Positions 40,605 through 49,036 of a DNA stretch of 64,000 bases are shown here, in pieces. The notes beneath the pieces were generated by a model, which saw only the letters and a program-made list of their open reading frames with translations, did no database searches and was not told where the DNA came from. Both the position numbers and the translations under genes were made by a program. How positions within the stretch are numbered: position 1 is the stretch's first letter; each line of letters opens with the position of its first letter. The DNA lies in assembly GCA_947473305.1 (NCBI GenBank), contig CANJCB010000016.1, forward strand, positions 1-64,000, in the 5' to 3' direction. Origin of the DNA: Rhodospirillales bacterium. GTDB taxonomy: Bacteria > Pseudomonadota > Alphaproteobacteria > ATCC43930 > CGMCC-115725.

Positions 40605-41663
40605 TTACTTTGCATCCTGCGCCGGGACCCAGAGGCCTTCGGATTTTACGTCGGGTCCGACGGCCTTCTGCTCGAAGCCGCGGGCGCCTTCGGAATATTG
40701 ATGCCAGTAGAAAAGGTCCTCGTAGCGGATCGGCGGATAGCGCGCCGGATTTTCCGCCGTGACGCAGGTCGGCGCGCATTCGACGATGGCCTCGAGATCC
40801 GGAGCGAAAAAGATAGGGACCGAGAAACGGTCATGCTCGCCGATATTGATGACGCGATGCCGGGTGGACTTAAAACGCCCGTTGCTGATGCGGACCATCG
40901 TATTGCCGGAATTGATGACGAAGGCTCCGCGCCGGGGCTCGACGATACGCCAGTGACCGGAGGGCATCTCCACCGCGAGACCGGGCACGTCTTCTTGCGC
41001 CAGGATGGTGATGAAGTTGTTGTCGGTATGAGGCGGGATTCCATATTGCCGGTTGCCCATGACCTTCTGCGGGGGATAGTGCAGCAGGGTCGTGGTGATA
41101 TGCGGATCGACGAAATATTTGTCGAAATAGTCCACGGGCATATCGAGCGCCGCCGCCCAGAGCGGCAGCAGAAGCCGGCCCAAAGCCTCGCCGCGGTCGT
41201 AATACTCCAGCACGTTTTCCTTGAAGCCCGGCAGCCAGTCGGGCCAGGCGTTCGGATAGCGGAAGACCGTGCTCATGTCGTTCATCGGATGATCGGGCGG
41301 ATATTCCCGATGGACGTTGAAGGAGGAATTGAGCCGGGGCTTCTGATTGAGGGAAATATTGGGCCGGTCCTCGATCCCCCGATAGGTGCCGCGGCCGATA
41401 TTCTTGATGGTGCGCCGTTTTTCCAGCGGCGACAGATGCAGACGTCTCGCTTCGCCGAACATCCGGTCGATGAGGCTCTGGGGCAGCCCGTGTCCGATGA
41501 GTTGAAAGAAGCCCACGGTCTCGGAAATCCGGCCAAGCTCCTTGCTGAGGCGTTCCCTGGCGCCCGGCTCGCCTGCGATATAGGGAGCGATATCCAGCAC
41601 CGGGATGTCCTCGGTGCTGTCCGGATGTTCCATCAGATAAACGTCGTCCGCGCCATCCATCAT
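40605..41663 (-). CDS. Isopenicillin-N-synthase-like Fe(II)/2-oxoglutarate oxygenase (paralogue 1)
   Basis: 352 residues from ATG 41663 (GGAG 8 nt upstream). DIOX_N domain about 15-130 (IPVLDIAPYIAGEPGARERLSKELG, VGFFQLIGHGLP) and 2OG-FeII_Oxy domain about 190-300 with H212-x-D214 (PPHTDNNF), distal H269 (STRHRVIN) and the R-x-S pair in DRFSVPIFF. Bacterial members oxidise small acids or amines; the substrate here is unknown. Downstream partner of the similar gene at 41698 (34-nt gap), sharing the MEHPDST N-terminal block, so a tandem duplication in one operon. Confidence 0.9.
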   Translation of the reverse strand: MMDGADDVYLMEHPDSTEDIPVLDIAPYIAGEPGARERLSKELGRISETVGFFQLIGHGLPQSLIDRMFGEARRLHLSPLEKRRTIKNIGRGTYRGIEDRPNISLNQKPRLNSSFNVHREYPPDHPMNDMSTVFRYPNAWPDWLPGFKENVLEYYDRGEALGRLLLPLWAAALDMPVDYFDKYFVDPHITTTLLHYPPQKVMGNRQYGIPPHTDNNFITILAQEDVPGLAVEMPSGHWRIVEPRRGAFVINSGNTMVRISNGRFKSTRHRVINIGEHDRFSVPIFFAPDLEAIVECAPTCVTAENPARYPPIRYEDLFYWHQYSEGARGFEQKAVGPDVKSEGLWVPAQDAK

Positions 41664-41697
41664 GGATGTTTCTCCAGGGTCGGAAGCAATGTGTGGC

Positions 41698-42780
41698 TCA
41701 GCCGTAGTCGCTCTCGGCGGGCGCATTCCCTGGGGTCGGGTCCACAGGCACCCAATAGCCCGCGGTCTTGTCGTCGGGGCCGGCCGCCTTGGCGAAGTTC
41801 CCCTTCTTCAGGAGATACCATTCCATGAGCTGCCGATAGGTCATCGGCTCGAACTGGGGCGGGTTCTCCGCGCTGACGCAGGTGGGCGCGCATTGGATCA
41901 CGGCCTCCTGGTCGGTCCCGAAGAAGAGCGGAACCGAATAGCGGTCGCGCCCGTCCGTATTGATGACCACATGCTTGGTCGATTTGAAGCGGCCGTTGGA
42001 GAGGCGGACCATGGTGTTGCCGCTGTTAATCAGCAGCGTTCCGGGCTTCACATCCGCCACCCGCCAATGCCCGTCCGGCATCTGCACCGCGAGGCCCGGC
42101 ACGTCGTATTGCGCCAGGATGGTCATGACGGTGTTATCCGTATGAGGCTGGATGCCGTATTGGTTGTTCCCGATGACCTTCTGATGCGGGTAATAGGTCA
42201 TTGTCATCGAGATATAGGGCTCCTTGAAGAAGCCGTCGAAATAGTCCGCCGGCAGATCCATCGCCGCGGCCCAGAGCGGCATCATCTTCTTGCCGAGCGC
42301 TTCCATGCTCGAATACCAGCCGACGACCTCCTCCCGAAAGCCGGGCAGCCAGTCGGGCCAGCGGTTTGGCTGGTGGAATTCGTCGTCGAGCTTCAGCTTC
42401 GGATCGTCCGGCGCGCGTTCCCGCTGCATGCTGAAAGCCGAATTGAGCGTGGGCGGCGCCACCCCGCCGAGGTTCGTCTTGTCCTCCATCGCGTCGTAGC
42501 CGGGTCGGCGGCGGCTCGCCTTTCGGATCGTGCGGAGCTTTTCCAGGGGCGATTTATGGATACGTCTGGATTCGGCGAAGATCCGGTCGATCTGGGCCTG
42601 GGGAATGCCGTGACCCGTCAGATAGAAGAAACCGACCGTCTGGGATATCTCGCAGAGCTGTTTTCCGATCCGCTCCCGTGCCCCGGGTTTCCCCGCCAGA
42701 TAGTCGCTGATATCGAGAACCGGCAGTTCCGCGGTGCTGTCGGGGTGCTCCATCAAGCGGCGTTCTTCTTCCTCGGTCAT
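41698..42780 (-). CDS. Isopenicillin-N-synthase-like Fe(II)/2-oxoglutarate oxygenase (paralogue 2)
   Basis: 360 residues. I choose ATG 42780 (GAGGA 7 nt upstream) over an upstream TTG at 42807, because the paralogue also begins just before MEHPDST. Domains and ligands as in paralogue 1: QPHTDNTVM (H-x-D), STKHVVIN (distal His), DRYSVPLFF (R-x-S). First gene of a two-gene unit divergent from a LysR regulator, which probably controls it. Clear differences in the middle of the protein (LNSAFSMQRERAPDDP) suggest different substrates for the two. Confidence 0.9.
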   Translation of the reverse strand: MTEEEERRLMEHPDSTAELPVLDISDYLAGKPGARERIGKQLCEISQTVGFFYLTGHGIPQAQIDRIFAESRRIHKSPLEKLRTIRKASRRRPGYDAMEDKTNLGGVAPPTLNSAFSMQRERAPDDPKLKLDDEFHQPNRWPDWLPGFREEVVGWYSSMEALGKKMMPLWAAAMDLPADYFDGFFKEPYISMTMTYYPHQKVIGNNQYGIQPHTDNTVMTILAQYDVPGLAVQMPDGHWRVADVKPGTLLINSGNTMVRLSNGRFKSTKHVVINTDGRDRYSVPLFFGTDQEAVIQCAPTCVSAENPPQFEPMTYRQLMEWYLLKKGNFAKAAGPDDKTAGYWVPVDPTPGNAPAESDYG

Positions 42781-42878
42781 CAGGCGATCCTCATAGACGA
42801 AGGGCAACCATAAGGCAGGCCACGGCGAGACAGAAATTTATAATTGACATGTTCCATATAAGCATTGGGAATGATTTT
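42781..42878. promoter_or_regulatory. Divergent promoter region of the oxygenase pair and lysR
   Basis: 98 bp. An AT-rich core (about 42834-42862) holds TATAAT at 42839-42844, overlapping TTGACA at 42844-42849, and ATATAA at 42856-42861, with a TATA...ACATGT...TATA partial dyad, as expected for a LysR-type control site. Individual promoter elements cannot be assigned with certainty. Confidence 0.45.
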
Positions 42879-43742
42879 ATGCTCCCCGATCTCGATATCA
42901 GCCTGATGAGAACCTTCGTCGCCGTCTGCGAGGAGAGGAACGTCACCGCGGCCGCCCGGAAGCTCAACCGGACGCAGCCGGCGGTCACCCAGCAGTTGAG
43001 GCGGCTCGAAACGGCGCTCGGCAAGACCCTCTTCGACCGCAGCAACCGCCGCCTGAAAGTGAGCCGCGATGGCGAGACCTTGCTGCCCTATGCACGGGCG
43101 CTCCTTCAGATGAACGACGAGGCGCGTGACCGGCTCGTCCATCCCAAGGTCGAGGGGCGGGTCGTGCTCGGCATTCCCGACCTTTATGCGGCTAATCTCC
43201 TGCCGGAAATTCTCGCGCGCTTCGGCCAGACCTATCCGGAGGTCGGAATCGAGCTTCATTGCTCGGGCAGTCCGAGGCTTCACGACGCGGTGGGCAAGGG
43301 GGAAGTGGATCTGGCGCTGGTGAGCAAAGTGCCAGGCTATCCGGACGGACTTCTGGTCCGGCGCGAGCCTTTGGTCTGGGTGGGAAATCCCAAGCGGCCC
43401 CGCTGGCAGGACCCGGTGCTGCCTTTGGCCATGCACCAGCATGGCTCCTATTACCGCGAGCTTGGCCTGAAGTCCCTGGACGAGGCGGGCCGCCGCTGGC
43501 GCGTCGTCTGCGTCAGCGACAGCGTGAGAGGCCTGGAAACAGCCGTCTCTGCTGGCCTGGCGATTTCACTCCTGGCGCGGTCGGGCGTACCGGGCGACCT
43601 GAAGATTCTGGGCGCGGCCGAAGGATTGCCCGCCTTGCCATCCATCGACCTCGTGCTTCGCCGCAAGCCGGGACCGGAAACGAGCGCCGCGACCCGACTG
43701 TCCGAATATATGGTCGAACAGCTCGGGAACGGTTTGGTCTAG
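42879..43742 (+). CDS. LysR-family transcriptional regulator
   Basis: 287 residues from ATG 42879; a longer version from 42849 is possible but would begin within the AT-rich promoter core. The N-terminal HTH_1 domain (about 5-64) has the hallmark ITLMRTF-like start (ISLMRTFVAVCEERNVTAAARKLNRTQPAVTQQLRRLE). The rest (about 90-285) is a LysR substrate-binding domain. It is divergent from the isopenicillin-N-synthase-like pair and probably activates it in response to a substrate. Ends overlapping the convergent nadX by 4 nt. Confidence 0.92.
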   Translation: MLPDLDISLMRTFVAVCEERNVTAAARKLNRTQPAVTQQLRRLETALGKTLFDRSNRRLKVSRDGETLLPYARALLQMNDEARDRLVHPKVEGRVVLGIPDLYAANLLPEILARFGQTYPEVGIELHCSGSPRLHDAVGKGEVDLALVSKVPGYPDGLLVRREPLVWVGNPKRPRWQDPVLPLAMHQHGSYYRELGLKSLDEAGRRWRVVCVSDSVRGLETAVSAGLAISLLARSGVPGDLKILGAAEGLPALPSIDLVLRRKPGPETSAATRLSEYMVEQLGNGLV

Positions 43743-44545
43743 CCGATCTTCAGCGGGCTTACGAGATTCTTGAGCGTCGCGATCACGGAAAGCGCCGCGA
43801 TGCGGCTTGTGCGCGGGTTCTCGACGGCGGGCAGGTTTTCGATCTTGAAATTGAGGATCGCGCTCTCGGAATCCACTTCGACCTGATGGGTATTGCGGGT
43901 GAGGGTGGGATCGGCCCAGATCTCGACCATTGTCCGGTCGACGCCGATGCCGGCCAAACCGAGGGCCGCCCCGACGTTCACATTGGCGGGAAAGGCAGCC
44001 GCCGCCTCCCGCGCGGTGCCGGCGAAGACACGGACAGGCTCCTTGATCCCGGTCAGGTCGATCTTGTTCTGAACGAGATAAGGAGCGCCGACCAATCCCC
44101 CCGGTGGTTTCTTGCTGACAAGCTTGACTGAATGGATGGTCTCTTGCGACGCGGCCACCAGACCGTCGAGCCCCAGGAGGGCACCCGAGGGGACGATGAT
44201 CTGCCCGCCATGAGCGCGAGCAAGATCGACAAGATCCATATTCGCGGCCAATGCGCCGACGCTCAGGGCGACCAGTTTCCGGCCTTTCTGAAGCGCCGGT
44301 TCGGCAACCTTACGGAAGATCGAGGCGGGAAGGCTTTCGGCGATGACCTCGGCCATTTCGGCCAATTTCTGAAGCGGAACAACGGGTACGGGGTGCTTGA
44401 AGCCTTTGAGGATCGCTTCGGCGCGCGCGGCGTCCGCTTCGGCGACAGCGACGAGCTTCAGACCCGGTATGCCCTGATCCAGGGCCTCCGCAACCTTCTT
44501 TCCGATCGCGCCGAAGCCTGCCACGGCCACTGAAATGTCGCTCAT
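43739..44545 (-). CDS. nadX: L-aspartate dehydrogenase (NadX family)
   Basis: 268 residues. N-terminal Rossmann fold VAVAGFGAIGKKVAEAL, then the family-typical VPSGALLGLDGL, KKPPGG and FPANVNVGAALGLAGIG, with the conserved catalytic His in the C-terminal part (NTHQVEV). It oxidises L-aspartate to iminoaspartate (towards NAD) or reductively aminates oxaloacetate. No nadA or nadC genes are nearby, so a role in a catabolic pathway acting on aspartate-like amino acids is also possible. GGGAGG precedes the ATG. Confidence 0.88.
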   Translation of the reverse strand: MSDISVAVAGFGAIGKKVAEALDQGIPGLKLVAVAEADAARAEAILKGFKHPVPVVPLQKLAEMAEVIAESLPASIFRKVAEPALQKGRKLVALSVGALAANMDLVDLARAHGGQIIVPSGALLGLDGLVAASQETIHSVKLVSKKPPGGLVGAPYLVQNKIDLTGIKEPVRVFAGTAREAAAAFPANVNVGAALGLAGIGVDRTMVEIWADPTLTRNTHQVEVDSESAILNFKIENLPAVENPRTSRIAALSVIATLKNLVSPLKIG

Positions 44546-44695
44546 CTTCCGCCTCCCGGGAAATCGTTGCCGGTTCCTAGCACGAGCATTCTCCGCGGCA
44601 AAGCGGCCAGGCGAGGTCGCAACTGTTTACCCGGGCTTTCGCGCTGAATATGATGACCGGCAGGTTTTGTATGCACTCGAGAGAGGATCCGACAA

Positions 44696-45226
44696 ATGAG
44701 CGTCGCCCGACACCCCCGTCCCAAAGAGCTGGAAGGCATGCCCATCGAGGAGATCGCCGACCGCTATGTGGTCCGTTTCCGGGATCTGAAGGGCGATTGG
44801 GCGGCTTTCGAGGACGCGAAGATCGAAGGATTCAAGCGCGCCCAGCATCGCTTCATCGGCGCCGGCGGATCCGCCAAGCACGACCGCACCGACACGATGC
44901 CACCCCGCGCCTTTACGCTCAGCATCATGTTCGTGCAGCCGGGCCAGGGCAACGCCGCCCATACCCATGAGGTGGAAGAGGTCTTCTTCGTGCTTCAGGG
45001 CTATCTCAACGTCTTTTTCGAGGACGAGAGCGGCAAGCGTATCTGGAAAAAGCTCGGTCCCTGGGAATGCGCGAACTGCCCGCCCGGCGTCATCCACGGC
45101 TACGAGAACGACAGCCTGGAGCCGGTCTACTTCCAGGTCATGCTCGGCAAGGCGCGGCCCGAGGCTATGGGCTATGTGGACGAAGAGCTTTTCAAGAACC
45201 GGGACGCCCATCTGAAGACTGTTTGA
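44696..45226 (+). CDS. Cupin-domain protein
   Basis: 176 residues. One complete cupin barrel: motif 1 GQGNAAHTHEVEEVFFVLQG (H-x-H, E) and motif 2 PPGVIHGYEN (His), so a metal is expected. A roughly 85-residue N-terminal extension precedes the barrel. Function could be dioxygenase, isomerase or sensor. One nucleotide separates it from the alpha/beta hydrolase downstream, so the two form an operon and may process the same compound. Confidence 0.82.
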   Translation: MSVARHPRPKELEGMPIEEIADRYVVRFRDLKGDWAAFEDAKIEGFKRAQHRFIGAGGSAKHDRTDTMPPRAFTLSIMFVQPGQGNAAHTHEVEEVFFVLQGYLNVFFEDESGKRIWKKLGPWECANCPPGVIHGYENDSLEPVYFQVMLGKARPEAMGYVDEELFKNRDAHLKTV

Positions 45227-45227
45227 A

Positions 45228-46133
45228 ATGGGTCCTCTTCCCGCGATCCCCGAGGAGGTCTGGGCGCTTTTCGACGAGATTGGCCCCCGCTGGCGCGAGA
45301 ATGTCTCGGGCCATGTGAAGATGGTCTGCGAAGCATTGACCCCCGTCCTGAAGCTTGCGCCGAAGGATGGGATCGAGGTCCATACCGTCTCCTATGGCCC
45401 TCACGAGCGGCAAGCATTCGAAGTCTTCACGCCGCCGAGCGCCGGCAAACTGAGGCCGGCCCTGCTCTTCGTGCATGGTGGGGCCTTCGTCGAAGGCAGC
45501 CGGAACCGCACCGACGAGATCTATTCCAACGTCCTGAATTTCGCGGCCTCCAACGGCATCGTCGGGATCAATGTGGGCTACCGCCTCGCCCCAGATGCGA
45601 TCTGGCCCGAGGCATCCAAGGATATCGGGACGGTGGTGCGCTGGGCCGCCTCCCATGCAGAGGAATTGGGCGTGGATCCGGCGCGGATTTTTCTGATGGG
45701 ACATTCGGCCGGTGGAGCCCATGTGGCCAGTTGGGCCTATGACAAGCGGGTTCATGGCGGCGAGGGGCATGGGCTCGCCGGCCTTATCGTCGCCAGCGGG
45801 CGGGTGCGGGCGGATAACCTGCCGGAAAATCCGAACGCCCGGAAGGTCGAGGCCTATTACGGGACCGATGCCTCTATTTTCGACGACCGTTCCCCGGTCA
45901 CCCACGTGACGGCCGACAGCGTGCCGACGCTGGTGACCTGGAGCGAATTCGAAAATCCGCTCATGGACCTCTATTGCTCCGAACTGGTCCATCGGTTGGC
46001 ACAGGCGAAGCGACGCGGCCCCCCTGTAGTCTATTGCCCGAGGCATAACCACACCTCGACGGTTGCTCAGATCAATACCGCCGACGACCTGCTCGGGCCT
46101 GCCATTCTGGATTTCATCGACAATCCCAGATAG
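45228..46133 (+). CDS. Alpha/beta hydrolase (BD-FAE/arylformamidase-like esterase)
   Basis: 301 residues. Oxyanion-hole motif HGGAFVEGSRN (near 82), nucleophile Ser in GHSAGGAHVA (near 163), a candidate Asp in ENPLMDLY and a late His in PRHNHTS. The HGG plus GxSxGG pattern places it with hormone-sensitive-lipase-like or kynurenine-formamidase-like enzymes that cleave esters or N-formyl groups. Co-transcribed with the cupin gene just upstream. No signal peptide, so cytoplasmic. Confidence 0.87.
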   Translation: MGPLPAIPEEVWALFDEIGPRWRENVSGHVKMVCEALTPVLKLAPKDGIEVHTVSYGPHERQAFEVFTPPSAGKLRPALLFVHGGAFVEGSRNRTDEIYSNVLNFAASNGIVGINVGYRLAPDAIWPEASKDIGTVVRWAASHAEELGVDPARIFLMGHSAGGAHVASWAYDKRVHGGEGHGLAGLIVASGRVRADNLPENPNARKVEAYYGTDASIFDDRSPVTHVTADSVPTLVTWSEFENPLMDLYCSELVHRLAQAKRRGPPVVYCPRHNHTSTVAQINTADDLLGPAILDFIDNPR

Positions 46134-46140
46134 GGCCTCC

Positions 46141-46779
46141 TCAGGGAACGTAGATCTCGATCCGTTCCTTGCCCTTGCCGATGTTCTTGCGCTTCAGGTC
46201 GATGGCCCCGACCTCGCCGGTGCGCTTCAGATGCGTGCCGCCGCAGGGCACTTCGGCGAATTCGGCGATCTTCCAGTAACGCCGCTCGGCGGCCTCGTCG
46301 CTCCAGGCGCTGAGGATCGGCTGGTCGGAAGCCACGATGGAGCGGGCGGCTTCGGCGAGCATGGGCAGGTGCGGCGTGATCGCGCCTTCCCAGGCGAAAT
46401 CGATGCGCGCTTTGTCCTCGGCGATATGGGCGCCGACCTTCTCGATGGGACCAAGGGTCTTGTAGACCAGTTCCAATACGATCTCTGCCGCAAAATGGAG
46501 CCGCATCAGGCGGTAGCGACGCGGCCAGTCGATGGTCAGCGCGACCGGATCGCCGGCTTTCAGCCCGTGGCCCTCGTCGAGATGGTAGCGGATCTCCAGC
46601 CCGTCCTTGCGGGCCGCAAGCACAGGCCGCCCTCCGATCGTGCCACGATCGCTCTCCTGGCCGCCGGAAAGTGCATAGATGATCGTTTCTTCCAGGGTTA
46701 CCTCAGTGCCCAAAACGGAGGCGACGCGGGTAGCGGCCTCCGTCCGGTAGGGATCCTGCCAGAAAAGCTTATGGGTCAT
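46141..46779 (-). CDS. AlaX-like alanyl-tRNA editing protein
   Basis: 212 residues. Resembles the editing half of alanyl-tRNA synthetase: an N-terminal beta domain (ETIIYALSGGQESDRGTIGG) and the SAD domain with the zinc-binding CGGTHLKRTGEVG near residue 180. The usual first metal motif HxxxH appears as HFAAE (near 93-97), so the second His is replaced by Glu. It would hydrolyse mischarged Ser- or Gly-tRNA(Ala) in trans. Whether the altered site is active or tuned to another substrate is unknown. A free-standing gene between catabolic units. Confidence 0.83.
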   Translation of the reverse strand: MTHKLFWQDPYRTEAATRVASVLGTEVTLEETIIYALSGGQESDRGTIGGRPVLAARKDGLEIRYHLDEGHGLKAGDPVALTIDWPRRYRLMRLHFAAEIVLELVYKTLGPIEKVGAHIAEDKARIDFAWEGAITPHLPMLAEAARSIVASDQPILSAWSDEAAERRYWKIAEFAEVPCGGTHLKRTGEVGAIDLKRKNIGKGKERIEIYVP

Positions 46780-46809
46780 CGGTCGGAACCAGGTATCTCG
46801 CCCAGTGTA

Positions 46810-47823
46810 TCAGGCGGCCTCGACTTCCTCGCTCAGCTTGCCCATTTTCGACAAGGGCTTGCCGACGCAAGTGTCCATCTCCGGAACCGCTGGGCGGCCG
46901 TTGGCGACCTCCACCCAGAGGCGCAGCAGATGGCGTTTTTCCTCCGGCTTCTCGCCGTCCTTGAATTCGGCGCGGGCGTGAAGCGTGGTGAAGTTGTTCC
47001 ACAGCGCCATCTCGCCGGGCTCGATCATGAACTGGCACTGGATGTCGGGCCGGGTCGCGACCTGGCCGAAATAGGTGAGCGCTTCGTCGAACTTCTTCGG
47101 CAATTCGACGCCCAGCTTTTCCGCCGCGACGCGCTGGGCGTTGCCGTAGCGGCAACTCACCAGGCCGTTCACAGAGCAGAAGATCGGCACGTCATAGGGC
47201 GTTATCGCAGGCTCGCCCGGCTGATGCTCGCCGCGGCGATAGCTAGGATAACCCCGATAGAGCGGTTCCAAAAGATCTGGCCGGGTCGCCAGGATTTCGT
47301 TGTGCACGGCGAGCGAGCTTGCAAGCTGGCTCAAGCCGCCCTCCTTCGCCTTCCGCACGCACATCAGGCCGACGATCTCGGTCTGGTCGGTATGGGGCGC
47401 CAGTTCCATCGTGCTGCGATAGGCGCGGACATTGGTCTGGTTGGGCTCATGGCGGACATGGCCCAGCCGGTCGCCCCAGGCGCTCTGCACGACGCCGATC
47501 CCGAGATGGGTTCCGAGGCCCCAATAGATCCGCTCGAAATCCTCTTCCGAATAGCGGTCATGGGTCACGCCGTTGAGGATGGCGACGCCCCGCCCCTTCA
47601 TGATGATGTCGCGCACTTCGGTCATGAAGGCGTTGACCGCCGGATGGTCGAACTGCCGGCGGCGGACTTCCTGGGGCTTCAGGGACCGGGTCTTTGCGAG
47701 CGCCTCATCTATCGCATCGAGATGCTCGGGCTTCAGGCGATAGACGAGGCCTTCCTTGCCGCCGATCTCGCTGCTCTTCCAGGCGCTCGGATGCTCGATG
47801 CGTTTGCGATAGACTTCCGTCAT
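46810..47823 (-). CDS. TauD/TfdA-family dioxygenase (paralogue 3)
   Basis: 337 residues; AGGAG 7 nt before the ATG. N-terminal YRKRIEHPSAWKSSEIGGKEGL block shared with paralogues 2 and 4. Iron ligands: H-T-D in LAPHTDQTEIVGL and the distal His in NNFTTLHARA; KRHLLRLWV holds the 2-oxoglutarate Arg. The C-terminal tail (CVGKPLSKMGKLSEEVEAA) differs from the relatives. Divergent from paralogue 4 across 180 bp. Substrate unknown. Confidence 0.9.
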   Translation of the reverse strand: MTEVYRKRIEHPSAWKSSEIGGKEGLVYRLKPEHLDAIDEALAKTRSLKPQEVRRRQFDHPAVNAFMTEVRDIIMKGRGVAILNGVTHDRYSEEDFERIYWGLGTHLGIGVVQSAWGDRLGHVRHEPNQTNVRAYRSTMELAPHTDQTEIVGLMCVRKAKEGGLSQLASSLAVHNEILATRPDLLEPLYRGYPSYRRGEHQPGEPAITPYDVPIFCSVNGLVSCRYGNAQRVAAEKLGVELPKKFDEALTYFGQVATRPDIQCQFMIEPGEMALWNNFTTLHARAEFKDGEKPEEKRHLLRLWVEVANGRPAVPEMDTCVGKPLSKMGKLSEEVEAA

Positions 47824-48003
47824 GTCCCAGCTCCTTTGAACGCATAAGTTTCGTGAAATCTAATCCAGGCCCGATAGCCTGCCAAGCCGGAGCACCGCCG
47901 GGTGAGCCATGCGGTCGGGACATGGCGGCGGGCTTGTCGCATGGCTGGAAATGTGTGCCCTACCAGCGTATTAAGAGTTGAGGGTGCGCGAGGAGCCAAG
48001 TCC

Positions 48004-49017
48004 ATGACCGACATCTATCGCAAACAGATTGACCATCCGAGCGCCTGGACCGGCAAATCTCTGGGCGGCAAGGAAGCTCTGGCCCGTCGGCTCAACGCCG
48101 CTCAGCTCGATGCGATCGACGACCTTCTGGCAAAGAGCCGGCACTTGAAGCTTCAGGAGGTCACGCGGCAGGATTTCACCCATCCCGCGCTCGATCCCTT
48201 CCTGGCGGAAATCTACGAGGTGCTGCAGCACGGGCGCGGCATTGTCCTCATCCAGGGCGTCACGCCGGATCGGTATTCCGAGGAAGATTTTCAACGAATC
48301 TACTGGGGCTTCGGGACCCATTGGGGCGAGGCCGTTGTGCAGAACAAATGGGGCGACCGTCTCGGCCATGTGCGCCAGGAGAAGGACAATCCCAATGGCC
48401 GAGGCTATATCGGCAATCAGGAGCTCTCGGCTCATTCCGATCCTTATCCGCTCATCGGCCTGATGTGCATCGGTCGGGCCGAGACGGGCGGCGAAAGCCA
48501 TCTCGTCAGCGGGCTCGCGCTCCACAACGAGATGCTGAAGACGCGGCCCGATCTGCTGGAGCCGCTCTATCGCGGGCATGTCTATACGGCGCCCGACGCC
48601 CAGCGCATGGCAAAGCCCGTGACCGATTATGAGATCCCCGTCTTCTCGGTGACGGAGGGGGTGTTGAGCAGCCTCTACCTCCGCTCGTCGATGGATCGCG
48701 CGACGGTCGCCTTGGGAACGTCACTTCCGGCTGACCTTCAGGAAGCGCTCGATCATCTCGACGCCTTGGCGGCGCGAGAGGATATCCGGATCGCCTTCAC
48801 GCTCGAGCCCGGCGACATGCTGCTTGTGAACAATTACACGGCGCTCCATGCCCGCGAGCCCTTCGAGAATTCGGAGCGCAACACGCGCCACCTTCTGCGC
48901 CTCTGGCTGAAGGTGCCGGAAGGCCGACCCGTTCATCCGGCGCTGGCGCGCTACAGCGCCACCTACGAACAGATGTATCGCGACCAGATGGCCGCCGAAC
49001 GCGCGAAGGCTCATTGA
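48004..49017 (+). CDS. TauD/TfdA-family dioxygenase (paralogue 4)
   Basis: 337 residues from ATG 48004 (AGGAG 9 nt upstream); the open frame before it is not similar to the family. Same N-terminal block (YRKQIDHPSAWTGKSLGGKEAL), iron ligands H-S-D in LSAHSDPYPL and distal His in NNYTALHARE, Arg in TRHLLRLWL. Closest to paralogue 2 at 22021, with long shared stretches such as the YSEEDF.RIYWGFGTHWG region. An MBL-fold hydrolase follows after 19 nt, probably in the same operon. Confidence 0.9.
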   Translation: MTDIYRKQIDHPSAWTGKSLGGKEALARRLNAAQLDAIDDLLAKSRHLKLQEVTRQDFTHPALDPFLAEIYEVLQHGRGIVLIQGVTPDRYSEEDFQRIYWGFGTHWGEAVVQNKWGDRLGHVRQEKDNPNGRGYIGNQELSAHSDPYPLIGLMCIGRAETGGESHLVSGLALHNEMLKTRPDLLEPLYRGHVYTAPDAQRMAKPVTDYEIPVFSVTEGVLSSLYLRSSMDRATVALGTSLPADLQEALDHLDALAAREDIRIAFTLEPGDMLLVNNYTALHAREPFENSERNTRHLLRLWLKVPEGRPVHPALARYSATYEQMYRDQMAAERAKAH

Positions 49018-49036
49018 GCCAGTCAGGACTTCCAGG

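Noticed and set aside
47300-47312. TTGTGCAC half-palindrome
   Set aside because: Inside the TauD paralogue 3 coding sequence and lacking the second half; not comparable with the two intergenic copies.
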